Positions 32,524-44,629 of a DNA stretch of 64,000 nt are shown piece after piece. Every line of letters begins with the position of its first letter. The first letter of the stretch is position 1. Source of the stretch: Malaya genurostris (lineage: Eukaryota > Arthropoda > Insecta > Diptera > Culicidae); NCBI RefSeq assembly GCF_030247185.1, contig NC_080571.1, forward strand, positions 39,339,502-39,403,501, written 5' to 3'. The notes under the pieces were generated by a model, which ran no database searches, had not been told where the DNA came from, and saw nothing but the letters and a program-made list of their open reading frames with translations. The position numbers were made by a program, and so were the translations under genes.

Positions 32524-32781
32524 CAGCGATGTCAGATCTACGGAAATCTCCGTAGGTCTACGGATTTGAACATTTTCTACGGATCTATGAATCCGTAGAC
32601 TAAATCTATGGAAATTTTTTTTTTTTTTTAAGGAAATCTACGGAAATTAAAGTTTATCAATGGAGAACGGAGTTTCCGTAACTAATTTTGTCTGGCGAGC
32701 AAAAAAAAGCTTTTCACCGCGAAAGCTTCCGAGAAAAATGCCAAACTACGGAAATGACACTACTACTATCTGGCATCGCTG
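32524..32781. mobile_element. hAT MITE, 258 bp
   Basis: 8-bp duplication TTCAGCGG at 32516-32523 and 32782-32789; a single TTCAGCGG at the unoccupied site 12573-12580. Ends CAGCGATGTCAGAT and, inverted, CAGCGATGCCAGAT. The interior has repeated 'CTACGGA' words. Confidence 0.95.
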
Positions 32782-32930
32782 TTCAGCGGTACTGTTTACA
32801 AACAAGCTTAAACAAAAATCGAAGAACACGTCTTAAACAATCATCGTTACACTTTTCAACTAGTCGCTTTTAATTAATGAATCTCAAAAACAAACCGTAT
32901 CCAATCGTGCACAAATGTTTTAAAACTCTA

Positions 32931-33863
<933 letters not shown>

Positions 33864-34089
33864 TATTTAGGCGATATTAACCGTAAATGGTCTCATCCAA
33901 TCTGTCAACAGACAAACAAAATAAAACTCTTATTACAAACAGTCCTGCTGAACTGTCAAAATCCGATTGAGGCTAGCAGTGACGATAAAAAAAAACCTCA
34001 TTCAATTCGAATGGTTCTAATGTGGTTTCAATTAAATGAAATTTGAAGTGATTTACACTTTTAATGAATGTGTCGACACAAATAAAATC

Positions 34090-35009
34090 GGGTATACTTA
34101 GGTTCAATAATTATGTTCACTATCTAGATGAGATTTTTATTGCGTATAAAAATTTGCATTGTCTTTGATAACTAATTTTTTATCCTCAAAGGTGCATCTA
34201 CAGATACTCCAAAACGGAAGAAATTTTCCTGTCTTCTCAGGTATGTGTGCAGTAATATAATGCAATTGGGCCGTATTTTTTTACCGTTTCATGGAGTACT
34301 GAATCAGAAAACTTACCTATTTTTGGATATTTTACATCGATTTCGAGATTCTGTTCAGTTACGAAAACGATCGCAGAAGGCGCTTCCGTTTTTATAGAAA
34401 ATGTTATAAATGAAGTCTATCATTGTAAGCTAAGTGAATTTTTATTCAATGATCGTGTGGAGAAACGAATCACGACTTCAATTAACGAATTGTGATGAAA
34501 TTGGATGCAACATCTTTGCTTAGGTTCGAAGATGCAATATCACTGGAAAAACAGCTCAAAAATTGTGCAATACTGCTGTTGTAGCGACACAAAAACTCGT
34601 TGCGAACGCACCTAATTTCATCTTATTCTTAAAGTCAATGTATCGAACAGAGACAGCAGATCTCACCCTAACTGATGGTTCTCGTATATGAGATGACTAT
34701 TGGAGCTGAGATGACCGTTACCCTAATTATGGTTCTAATTAATTGCGATTTGAAGAGTTATCGTAAATTCAAAGATACACCCCATTCTGCCAGACTCTAC
34801 CTGTGGGATTTTTTTGGAGTTAAATAGCGAAGTCATATACCAAACTTCATCCCAGGACCGTAGCGACCTCTTGTGGATTCAATGAAAAACTCAGAAAAGA
34901 TATCCGCAATCAAAATAATTGATTGAAAATAAGAATAGATTTGCCCTTGCCACAATTCTGCGGAAACAGATTCCAACACATTTGAACAAATGTTGATTAT
35001 CCCGCTGTT
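34090..35009. other. No recognisable feature
   Basis: AT-rich DNA after the end of repeat unit R2, with no recognised coding or bounded element. Confidence 0.4.
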
Positions 35010-35610
35010 TTTTATATGTGATATTTGTTGAAATATGAGTTAAAATCAAATTATTAAGATTAAAATTGGGTGTTCAGCTACAAGTGGTGACTTTTCAGCC
35101 CTATTATTTACATGATTTGGTTATTACCATTAAGACATTGGGCCGTATGAATAAAACGTAGCATGCTTGAATTTCGGTAGTAAATGCTACATGTGGATCA
35201 CGTTCCTGTCAAAACATGCTACAAACTGTAGTATTTACTACAAGTTTTCGGTAGGTTGCTCTAGAGGTTGTTACTCGTGTGTTTACTGATAAAGTGAAGT
35301 ACAGAAATTAAAAAAGTGGCATTTTAACAGATGTAAGTACGTTTCTTGCTTTGTGCATGCTTATGCCAGCTTTTTCGGCTCTGTGTCGATACGGTATGCA
35401 GTAAGTGCTTAAATTCGGAAGTAGCATTAACTTCATGTTCGAACTTGTTTTTTATTCATACCAAACCGCGTTATACTCTGTGGACTTTGTTTTTGAGAAG
35501 ATACTACAAACAACAGACTTTACTACATTTTATTCATACGGCCCATTGGCTTCCGCAATTCTGTGATTTTGGTGTAAGGAAAATTTTAAACCATCTAGTA
35601 TTGTGTAAGA
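35010..35610 (-). mobile_element. 5'-truncated Juan-like 3' end, split by a MITE
   Basis: 35010-35139 and 35548-35610 together match the 3' UTR of the element at 6223-10892 on the opposite strand. They include AGTGGTGACTTTTCAGCCCT and ATTGTGTAA. About 190 bp remain. A 405-bp MITE separates the halves. Confidence 0.85.
35140..35544. mobile_element. MITE, 405 bp, GGGCCGTATGAATAAAA ends
   Basis: Inverted ends of 22 bp have one mismatch. The 3-bp duplication ATT lies at 35137-35139 and 35545-35547. The intact Juan-like copy shows the uninterrupted site. A 3-bp target suggests PIF/Harbinger type. Confidence 0.9.
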
Positions 35611-35726
35611 CTATACCGATTACTTTAACGGGGCCAATAATGTATGTCTTACCTTCCTGCAAATTATTATAATAATCCCACTGAGATAAGGAGCGGGTAT
35701 AGTCTAACACTTTTGAAAGATCGTCT

Positions 35727-36180
35727 ACTTTTTGTCGTGAATACGACTTACTTTACTATGGGGTGCCTTTTCAAAATTAGCCATATGGAAGAATGGGCAG
35801 AACTTAATCGTGAATATCTCGACTTGTATTAATGGTAGCAACATAATTCTTTCACCATTTCATCAAAAATATGATCAGGAATTTAGGATAATATTTTGAA
35901 CAATGTGAGATAACCACAAACAACTCAAAAATTAAGTTTTCTCAAAATTTGAAAATAATGCGGAAAACTCTTTACTTTCGCTTGGATTTTTCGCGCAAGG
36001 ACGACGATTTTGAGGTAGTCAGGCACATATCTTCAACTGAATGCGTATAAAAGGGAAACCGTGGTCGAAAATCGATCATTTCTTTTCGTGCGTTCGTTGG
36101 AAGCAGACGTCGTGGGAGTTGAACCTTCAACCAGCAGCGACGGAGAGTGCACCTTTTGCGTGGTTAAAACCTCAAACGCT
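35727..36180 (+). repeat. Modular dispersed repeat, fixed module, copy 1
   Basis: Starts TCGTGAATACGACTTACTTT. Most of it (to about 36032) is repeated at 37868-38172, and parts at 50235-50420 and, inverted, 53930-54030. This copy alone continues into a TATA/Inr/DPE promoter-like segment and a stretch resembling a 5' UTR (AACCAGCAGCGACGG). Confidence 0.75.
36046..36109 (+). promoter_or_regulatory. Core promoter: TATA, initiator and DPE at exact spacing
   Basis: TATAAAAGG (36046-36054) is followed by TCATTTC, placing A+1 at 36078, 32 bases on. AGACG (36105-36109) falls at +28 to +32, matching the insect downstream promoter element. It lies at the end of a repeated module, so it may drive a mobile or multicopy transcript. 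Confidence 0.6.
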
Positions 36181-36239
36181 CAGGTAGCAACTCTCATTTG
36201 CTTTTCGGTAGTCGTAACGAGAAGTTCAAATTTCAGATA

Positions 36240-36560
36240 TTAGTTCCGCAATATAGGTTTAGTATTCAGAGCCTGCGTGCTGAAACTGTATTCCGGAACT
36301 AATTTCAGTTTCGAAATTGCAGTTCTAGAATTCAAACTGGATTCTGAGTCTGTTATTGGTTCTAAATTTAGTTCTTGAACTCAGGGTCCAGTTCTTTATT
36401 CCAAACTTTTTCTATTCGGTTCTTTTTAGAACCATAATAATACTCGTAAAGAATTATGCGGAAATTTACTTTACTGTACTCTATACAACCCATTCTTGTA
36501 GTCATGGCGGTCTTCAAGTTTCAGAGCTTAGTTCCGGAATATGGGTTTAGAATCCAGAGT
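36240..36560 (+). repeat. Degenerate GAATTC/GTTCT-rich array, copy 1
   Basis: Loose tandem reiteration of words such as 'GTTCCGGAACTAATTTC' and 'TTCTAGAATTC'. Similar arrays follow the same module at 50400-50670 and lie beside it at 53340-53935 (inverted). Confidence 0.65.
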
Positions 36561-36739
36561 CTGCGTGCTGAACTAACTCAACTCGTCACTCTTCATCACG
36601 AACGCTTTCATAAAGCCACCATTTTTTATTATAATGAACTATACTGCTTATTTCATAATATTTAATTGCGTTTCAGAATGTTTAATGTAACTAATATGTA
36701 ATTTAGTCTAGGCGCATCGTTTAAATTTCTAGTAATGAA

Positions 36740-36865
36740 AGAGGGGAAAGTTGCACAATTCAAACAATCGATCAACTACCAATTCGAATTTGGAAGCATA
36801 AATAAAGCGTGTCATATTCGTATTCACGACATCCAGTTATGTCTCTGACATTACACACCCGTACT
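36740..36865 (-). repeat. Dispersed repeat 'GTAATGTCAGAGACATAAC', copy 2
   Basis: Reverse complement of the family at 14583; it ends at TCTGACATTACACACCCG on the plus strand. Confidence 0.7.
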
Positions 36866-37142
36866 TTTTCTTTATATTTTCATCAAGTAAAACATTTCAA
36901 GAATCTTCTGTATAATTTTCAAGCCTACCGGCCTTGCTTATCTCATACTGCGAAATAGTAAGAGCTTGGCGCACAACTCCAAGATTTCTGCTTCGATTTG
37001 ATTTAAAAATGTTTCATTATAACAAAATACAAAGGATAATTACGATTTTTGAAAATATTAGACCCTACGGGCTCCATAAAGTAATAAATTGTTTCCTTCG
37101 ATTTTAAAGACCAAAAACTTTAAACGCGTTTTTCTCGAAAGC

Positions 37143-37153
37143 AAGTTTTGAAA
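37143..37153. repeat. Target site duplication of the second hammerhead element, 5' copy
   Basis: AAGTTTTGAAA, identical to 37417-37427. Confidence 0.85.
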
Positions 37154-37416
37154 TTTAGGGGTTAGCCTATGTTTGTGCTTAGGGCACATAACCGTTTTTA
37201 CTTTTCTTTACGGCCAGAATAAGCCGAAAACAATGTTTTCGTTCGGCACGTCAGGAAAGACGTGGTACTTCGGTACCAAATATATAAGTGTTTTGCAAAT
37301 AGCATTAACTTTACGTCTGCTTAGCGGTTCAAGTTGAACTGTTTAAGTTTGCAATAAGCAGTTCAATTTGAACTGCTCTGCACTGACGAGTCTAAGACGA
37401 AACGTAAAGAAAAGTA
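37154..37416 (+). mobile_element. Second hammerhead-ribozyme retroelement, 263 bp, 5' part inverted
   Basis: An 11-bp duplication flanks it. About 37158-37212 is the reverse complement of 30214-30264 of the first copy. From 37211 it runs in the forward direction, matching 30286 onward through a complete ribozyme to an A-rich end. Inversion of the 5' part with loss of a little sequence at the junction is what twin priming produces in target-primed reverse transcription. Substitutions between the copies show they are independent, fairly old insertions. Confidence 0.82.
37309..37409 (+). ncRNA. Hammerhead ribozyme, apparently intact
   Basis: Stem III is 8 bp and perfect (CTTTACGT with ACGTAAAG). 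Cleavage base C is 37317. The core is CTGACGA (37383-37389; position 7 is variable in hammerheads), stem II GTC-TAA-GAC, then GAAA (37399-37402). Stem I is a UGC/GCA base, a UUA/UCU internal loop and an 18-bp helix with G-U pairs. Several changes relative to 30383-30482 preserve pairing in stem I. Confidence 0.9.
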
Positions 37417-37427
37417 AAGTTTTGAAA
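37417..37427. repeat. Target site duplication of the second hammerhead element, 3' copy
   Basis: AAGTTTTGAAA. Confidence 0.85.
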
Positions 37428-37867
37428 GTCCGTGTACATCACCATTAAAAGCTACTGTCCTATTTTTTTCATTTTTTTTGTGCAGACCAGACCCCAACGT
37501 TTTCTTTGTAACTTTGGGTTGGTTCAACAGCTATTATCTTTCCTTCAATTCAAGCAACATTAGCTTTTAGCAACAGAGGCTTTTAAAATTCACAACTGGG
37601 ATCAACAAAATGTACTATGAAACAATGTCAACAATCTGCATTAGTTGAACATTTAATAATTCATGACACCAAAACGTTCTGGTGAGTGAAAACTGACTAC
37701 AAAATTCGAAAATTACTAAGTCAAGAAAACATATCTGGAAGAAAACCGAATGGCGAATAAATTATAAAGGAAACTTGTGATTAATGATTTGTCACAATGG
37801 ATTGTTTTAAAGGCGCATATTCGTTTACACACCATTGATAAAACATGATATGCATCTCAGAGAATTT

Positions 37868-38172
37868 TGTCGTGAATACGACTTGCTTTACTATGGGGCG
37901 CCTTTTCAAATTTAGCCATATGGAAGAATGGGCAGTACTTAATCGTGAATATCTCGACTTATATTAATGGCAGCAACATAATTCTTTCACTGTTTCATCA
38001 AAAATATGATCAGGAATTCAGGATAATATTTTGAACAGTGTGAGATAACCATAAACAAACCAAAAATAAGGTTTTCTGAAAATTTCAAAACAACGCGAAA
38101 AACTCCTTACTTTTGCTTGGGTGTTTCGCGCAAGGACGACGATTTTGAGGTAGTCAGGCACATATCTTCACA
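37868..38172 (+). repeat. Modular dispersed repeat, fixed module, copy 2
   Basis: Closely matches 35729-36032 and stops before the TATA box of that copy (after GGCACATATCTTCA). Confidence 0.85.
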
Positions 38173-39313
38173 CAATCGATCAACTATCAATTCGAATTCG
38201 AAAGTGTAAAGAAATCGCCTATCGATTGGGAACTTCCAACTAATATGCACTAAAAAAAAGCCAAAACATTTTTCAAAAACTAAATAATAAACCGAAAATA
38301 TCAAATTCATAAATCGTTCCATTGAAATTTCCAATGTATAACATCGGTGACTCGTCAATGCAGTACTATGCTGAATATATTCTACACAGTTTTCCTTTTA
38401 GATTTTTTATTAGAAAACTGAAAATTTTCTGTTCTTGATAATTGGAAATGCAATTTTCAAAATATCACTACCATTCCATTTGCCAAATTACCACAGCTGA
38501 CTCTTAAGTAATAATCAATAATTACATCCGTCATCATAGGCTTAGTGTGCTGATATAATTATTATATAAACAAAATTCAATGACATGAGCTCTGTTGTAT
38601 ACGATATTTTTAGTTACGTGTTCTTCTCATAGTTTACTTTTAGTTGCGTCTAAGAATCAACCTTCTCTCAGTAAAAGCACCAATGTGACTCTCGATGCAT
38701 ATTTTGTTTGTGTTTCTCCTTACGAGAATCATACACATTTTTTTTTCATACACTGCTAAAATGGGTAAAAACGAACCAATTGCAGTTGAAGATCCAAAGT
38801 CAACCAACTCTCGCGATTTTTGTGATAACGGCCAACATCCACTTTGAAAAGCACTTCCGAAGAATGCAATACAGAGAAGTCGTGTTGTTTTAAAATGTCC
38901 ACTCTATTTCTAATAGCTCGCCAGTCATTCCTTTAATAAGCGGATGTTGACTATCGGCCTATTAGCCGTTATCACACAGAAAACGCGCGAACTGATATAT
39001 TCTTTAAAACATGGCGTTGTAGTTCAAATCTGTAACACTAACTATTAAAATCCAACTATCGGAAGTTAATAATTTCGTTACCATTAACTGAGTTTGTTTT
39101 GTGTGTACAGTTTCAAACAGGCAAATCGATGATAAAATCTCAGAATGCCATCACTTTTCCAATGGGTCTCGCGTAGTATTTTTTTCATTCATGAAACGTC
39201 ACTGGCCTAGTCGAGTTTCTGGATGCACTTGTGACAATCGACTCATTCATTCCGATCGTAGTGTGCGTAGAAACGGCGGACCTTGCGAAAAGGATATATT
39301 GTCGGATTTTCTT
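38173..39313. other. No recognisable feature
   Basis: AT-rich to 39.0 kb, then a gradual rise in GC into the exon-like stretch below. Confidence 0.4.
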
Positions 39314-39336
39314 TCTCTCTCTCTCTCTCTCTCTCT
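39314..39336. repeat. (CT)n microsatellite
   Basis: About 11 CT dinucleotides just upstream of an exon-like, less AT-rich segment. Confidence 0.95.
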
Positions 39337-39349
39337 AGCATCATAGCGT

Positions 39350-40016
39350 ACCGAGCGATCATTTTCACCATTCCCATTCATTCGTTTTGATCAATCGCTC
39401 TGCTCGGTCGTGCGTTCGCTGTGAAAATGCAGTGAAAAGTGTACAAATTTCCGTTCGTTTCCGGGTGCCAAGTGTTTCACGTGCGTACCATTCCGGTAAC
39501 TCATTCGGTACGGGTTGATTTGTGCTGTAGTTTTCATTGTTAGTCATTTTCAGATTAAAATGGTGACTCGCAATATCCGTCTAGGACGACGTGCAGCCTT
39601 TTCTTGAAGTTCTTTTTTTTTCGCTCTGTGATTCGCGTCGCAAGGGGCCCGATTAGAAAAATTTCCTCCCGCACACACGCAACAGTGGGAGAAAGAGTCA
39701 GAAAGTGAATCAGAGAGAGAGAGTGAGGGAGAAGAAGATTGAGAGAGGCAAAGTAACGTATGTTGAAGTTTTTTTTTCTTTCTGTTTCCCTTTTACTACT
39801 CGGGTACAGTGTGCGATCGAAAAGGAGGAACCAACAAAACAAACGTAAAAGTGTGGTCGTACACTAGTGCAAAAAGGAAATGCTATAAAAAGACGCAGTT
39901 CATCAGTTTGCGTGTTTTTGTTATTCATGCAATGTTGTACCAAAACTACTTGAATGAGTCGAAATTGGCTGAGTGGTGAATGGTTCCCGTAAATGGATTA
40001 CGATACTGATTAGAAG
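39350..40016 (+). other. Candidate noncoding first exon with splice donor
   Basis: This segment is less AT-rich and lacks repeats. It has the purine-rich, GTGAAAAGTG-like texture of dipteran 5' UTRs, with GAGA tracts near 39713-39745. It ends at a good donor, GAAG|GTAATTAG (40016/40017). An initiator-like TCATTC lies at 39378-39383. It contains no long coding frame. No transcript evidence is available from sequence alone. Confidence 0.35.
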
Positions 40017-40350
40017 GTAATTAGTGATTTTATTGCTACTGATTATTCTACGATACGCATTTGGATCATGCTGTGAAAAATTGATAGTTTTATACAAATT
40101 GATTTGAAAAAAAATTCGTCATTATATGCTGGCAAGCATTTTCTTCCGACGGATTTGGGAAGGATAAAATTTTCATATTATTTCAAGTCATATGTTTCAC
40201 CTCTGCAAAAAAAAAATAGATATCAGAGCCGACGCTTAACCAATTTTTTTAGTTTAATGTATGTAGGGCTTCTAATATCGTTGATGAAGAATACAAATAT
40301 TCTAGGTCCCACGTGACTTCTTTGTAATATCATTTTGTGGTTTTCTAAAA

Positions 40351-40510
40351 TTTATTTATTTATTTATTTCGTCAAGCAAATGTAGACTACATATAAATTG
40401 CATTTATTTTGTCGGCCTTGGCCACTGGAATTACAAAATTATGATGATGTGCAGGCGAGTATACAAGTGACGTTTCAAGGGGTTCAAACCACTCCCGAAA
40501 CTCAAAAAAT
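40351..40510 (-). mobile_element. Short non-LTR 3' tail (ATAAAT repeats)
   Basis: Read on the minus strand it ends GTAGTCTACATTTGCTTGAC followed by AAATA repeats, the same tail as the larger fragment at 41551-42235. Only the 3' UTR is present. Confidence 0.65.
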
Positions 40511-40569
40511 AATTATATTATGAAAACTGTTCTTTTTAAAAATTTAAGTTAACTATAAAATAAATAATT

Positions 40570-40915
40570 TTTTGCAAACGACTGTGGTGCATTCCGAATT
40601 TCTTCCGACTGTCAACAAGAAACACTACTTGAGTGTTGTGCAAAGCTATTCGTGAAAAGAGGCTGAATTTATGACACGACAACATTTGGTTTTTGCACCA
40701 CGATAATGCATCGAATCCACCGCATTAATTCTTCATGATTTTTTTTTGTCAAAAATCCAACGAATATCGTTCCGCAACAACCATTTTCGCCTGATTTAGC
40801 TCCGTCTGACTTCTGACTATTCAGCAAACTCAAACGACCGCTCCGGGAAAGCCATTTTGAGTTAATTGAAGACATCAAAAGTGAATTACTACGCGCATAG
40901 TCTTCCCAGAAGTTT
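40570..40915 (+). pseudogene. Mariner-type transposase fragment (DD34D, C-terminal half)
   Basis: Across several frames one reads FLHHDNAS..., then IVPQPPFSPDLAPSDFWLF and KLKRPLRERHFELIEDIKSE, the second and third catalytic blocks of a DD34D transposase. There are in-frame stops and shifts. It resembles the lineage at 56-57 kb (EWYKRFK type) more than the irritans-type copies. Confidence 0.75.
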
Positions 40916-41039
40916 GTACACTATTCTTTTTTATTTTAGATCTGATTTACATTTTGAGCTGTCAAAAATTTCAGTTTATTTTGATAATATCTGCCCCGAT
41001 CGACCTTGAATGTTAAATATGTTTTCAGATTTAGATACC

Positions 41040-41360
41040 TTATCGTAATACCAATCAACCAAGCCATATATTGTAGGAATCCATTAATTCGACACTCTGC
41101 ATGTCGAGCAAATCTGTCATTAACTTCATCAATAAAACCACTTCGATGTTGTAACTGAGACAGCAATTTGTTTTCAACTGCCATAAGCATAAGCCACTGA
41201 AGCCTCTCCTGAAGGTGTGCATATAAGTTCTCACAGGTCCAAACGTGACGGAGAGAACAACAAATCTCAGAGCTAAACTGAGCAATTCCTTCTCTTCGTG
41301 AATCTGTGGCCTCGTTCGAGAAAAATGCAACGAACAGTGTTCGATATCGGAGAAGACCAT
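41040..41360. repeat. Dispersed repeat with partner at 50840-51050
   Basis: Shares GAGACAGCAATTTGTTTTCA, GAAGCCTCTCCTGAAGGTGT and AGAACAACAAATCTCAGA with the later copy. A 151-codon minus-strand frame crosses it but is not conserved in the partner. Confidence 0.75.
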
Positions 41361-41550
41361 ACGATTTGGCTCTCCTGAAGGCCAGAAATGAATTCCGTGT
41401 TGAATTATGAAAGTTTCAATCGTTGAAACATGAAAATGCGAAATTATATAATCAACATCAACATTTTTAAGTGGATTTTTTGTGTATTGATTTGATCTTA
41501 GGGTGTGCAAGTGGTGTCAGATATCTTATTGTTCATTGTTGTGCGTTCAA

Positions 41551-42235
41551 TTTTTTTTATTTAGTTCGCCAAGCAAATGTAGACTACATATAAATAATTA
41601 CGCATTATTTCTAAGTTGGGTTTTAATTTGATTTTAGACATAGGTCAAGTGACCTTTATTGACTACTGTGTCTTTCTAAAAATAATAATTTCCATGATCC
41701 TAATTGACAGCCAGGTACATAACAAATTTAATTGCGTGAAGATGATTGTACGCGTTAGGAAATAATGTCCTTAATAAAATAAAGCATTGAAAGATTACGA
41801 TGTTCTTTAGGTGTTTATATATTAGTAAGCATGCAGCGTGCTTCATACGACGGCAGAGGAAATGCTGTTCAGTTTAATTTACGAAGTGCATATAAAAAAA
41901 ATTGTTTTTGGATTGATTCAATGCGTTCTTCGTAAATAATATTATAGGGATTCCATAATAGGCTGCAATATTTTAAAATAGACCTGACATTTGTATGAAA
42001 TTATTACTGAAGCGTTTCATAAAGCCCTGCATACTATTTGTTTAATTGATTATGGTATCGTAGTGTTCCACAAAAGTGAGCTTGGAGTCTAAGACTACGC
42101 CTAAATCTCGTACAATTTTACATTTTTCTACAAGTTGGTTTCCCAGATGTATGTCTAGGCGTCTAGAATTAGTGGCGTGGAAGCACCAAACGAGTCGTTG
42201 AGTGTTGGAGTGAGTGGGGTACAAAATCACAGGCT
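41551..42235 (-). mobile_element. 5'-truncated non-LTR retrotransposon fragment
   Basis: The minus strand runs from the C-terminal part of a reverse transcriptase to a tail with GTAGTCTACATTTGCTTGGC. Clade not determined. The 5' truncation is typical of incomplete reverse transcription. Confidence 0.7.
42042..42230 (-). pseudogene. Reverse transcriptase fragment
   Basis: 62 codons containing VRDLGVVLDSKLTFVEHYDTI, a conserved segment after the catalytic palm in non-LTR reverse transcriptases. It covers a small part of the protein and stops where the frame breaks. Confidence 0.75.
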
Positions 42236-43190
42236 CATTCTCTCTTTGATCAATACAGCGGTCTAAAGTTTTCTTTACTTAGTAAATTATAATCTTAGGA
42301 TGGTAAATAACCAGGAAAATTGAGAAAACCGGGAAAAGGTAGTGAATTTTATGTCACTGAGAAAAAGCCGAGAATTATATTGCAAAATCGGGAGAAATAG
42401 TACTAGCCAAAATCTGAGTAACAGTTTGCAGTATCATGGTTTTCCTGATTCAACAAGTGAAAAGTAGGGAGCAGTACTCAATTTTTCCTTCGTAGAATCA
42501 CATAAAATTTTGATAATTATGTCGATGAAGGAGCAGTTGAAGTTTGTCGATGATAGGAGAGTTCTAAGGTGCAGAATATATTTATTATTCATTTGAAATT
42601 CCAAATTCTGTGGGTAAATGGTATTTCACTACAAAAATGACATTGATCTGCTAGAAGCAGATCAATCGTAGAATGATTTCTCATAGAAGATAAACTAGTT
42701 GGGCTATTTGGAAATAAAACTGGTTAGAAACCACCGGAGAGTTCATTATGAAGAACTCATACTTTCTGGTTACTCCACGAGATGTGCCTAGCATTTAAAA
42801 CCCTATTAAGAATCGATATCCTGAGAGTTTTTGCAATTCTCATTTGTTTTAATTACTCATCAACGCAATCAAATTGTTAACATTTTAAGTTAGATGACAT
42901 GACGGACGTATCTATCGTTCATTGACTAACGGGTTCGTAAGGAAAAAATATTTTTTTGAAGGCCATGCGGGGCTGCCGAATGGTTTTGCTAAATTGTAGG
43001 TATATATGAATTTTAAAATTCTGAGCACTTGAAATTTACAGGTGACTTAATTCTACAAACGATATAATTCATAACTACTTAACTTGTCTAATGATGCAAT
43101 ATTCCATTCCCACATAATTACACGGACTCCGAGTGTAATTTGCACTCGGCTACCGCTGTATGGATTTATTTGTATCAATTATTCATCCAA
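42236..43190. other. No recognisable feature
   Basis: AT-rich sequence without recognised coding or bounded repeats. Confidence 0.4.
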
Positions 43191-43194
43191 CAGA

Positions 43195-43345
43195 TATGTG
43201 CTTCTGTGGTTCAGTCGATTAACTGACGTGCTTTGTGATTTATTGTTTCTCGGTTCAAGTCGCGCGCGGTTGATATCGATCTTTTGTTTTTTATTTCATT
43301 CGATTTCAAACCATGTAATTTTCAAATCTCAAATAAATTAACATG
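43195..43345 (+). mobile_element. Probable tRNA-derived SINE
   Basis: A-box-like TGGTTCAGTCGATTAACTGA at about 43207 is followed 40-odd bases later by the B-box-like GGTTCAAGTCG. The tail is AT-rich (CAAATAAATTAA). No target duplication was identified. It would be transcribed by RNA polymerase III if the boxes function. Confidence 0.5.
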
Positions 43346-43845
43346 TTCTTGAATATGAATTTGTGTGAGATACGACGCTCCATTTATGAGCAGCTTATGA
43401 GATGTAAAATTACCAGATTTTTTCGAACATTCGGGATAGTGTCATTGAAATTAAAATATGAAAATTCAACTGAGAGTTTCGTTCATTGAACAGACGTGTT
43501 TGCAAGCAAATTACCATAATTTAAAATACGTATGTCCATATGACAATTTGTTGTACCATGGCCGATTACGGTTCCCAGTTCCATCATGCCGTTTATAATT
43601 TTCCCATCGAACTTTTCTTTTGTTTTCCTCAAGAAGAAAGCTCAGTACGAAATGCTTTGAAATTGCAGGCATAGATTGTTGTTATTTTCCAGAGCGACAT
43701 GCTTCTATTTTAGGAATTTAGGAAGAATTTCGTTATGTGGCGTTCAAATTCTGTTCGTAAATCATATATGTTGTTAGATGGAATTGGTTTTGTGAGAGGA
43801 TAGTTGTTCCTTATTTGTATATTTTCAACCTAAGGTATACCAAAA

Positions 43846-43905
43846 AATAATAAAAACAGTCATGTGCGCTCAGTGCAAACCGGTCCCTATCAATGACTAA
43901 AATAA
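43846..43905 (+). repeat. Possible body fragment of the hammerhead retroelement
   Basis: Resembles 30217-30277 (AATAATAAAAAC.GT.ATGTG, then CAATGAC-like sequence) with many differences and no ribozyme. Confidence 0.3.
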
Positions 43906-44629
43906 GGATTGGTCTTTTTTGATACGATGTAATTGATGTTTCAGTTATCATGACTGGTTTACCTTACATCCTTTATCTTGGACCAAAACCTCACTTGAAG
44001 GCTGCTCTCTCATTCAATTGTAAGAGATATTTTGTTACTTCTAGAGATAAACGGATGTTGGTTAAACTGAGCTTCGGTAGAAAGAGAAACGAATGAAGGA
44101 CGGGATGATGCCCATTCGGTGCGACAGCGAAAGTTGTGTGTTAGAATGTGAAGTTGACTGCAGGAGAGTGATCGTCAGTATTTTAATTGAATTGAATAAA
44201 GTTTTACAGTACTGCTTGTAATAATGAATGTTTCCTTATCATTCATCGAGATACGCGAAAAATACTTCAATCCTCAACTAGCGGGCCTATTATAATGTTT
44301 TTTTTTAACATAAGATATCCATTAAGAGCTTGAATTAAAAGAATATACTCAACAGAGGCGATTTGAGCATATTTAAAAAAAACCGGGAAATTTTATCTCG
44401 CCAACTGGGAAATTAAAATCGGCAATCCACTTGCCACCTTATAATCGGTTATGAACACTACGCCTGCACCAATCATATCAGTGTCGTTTCCACAGACAAT
44501 AGGTCTGCCTGGAGATGAACGACGGACATCAAGCGGCACTCATCGAAAATCGAATCCAACTCGTCACATCCAGCATCATAAAAGGTTCTTTTCAGAACCA
44601 TAACCATTATTATAAGTTATTTCTATTAT
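43906..44629. other. No recognisable feature
   Basis: No coding or bounded repeat recognised. Confidence 0.4.

Noticed and set aside
38340..38360. Hammerhead-like CTCGTCA on the minus strand
   Set aside because: Lacks the GAAA segment and stems.
41055..41510. 151-codon minus-strand frame
   Set aside because: It crosses a dispersed repeat and the frame is not kept in the partner copy at 50.8 kb. No domain is recognised.
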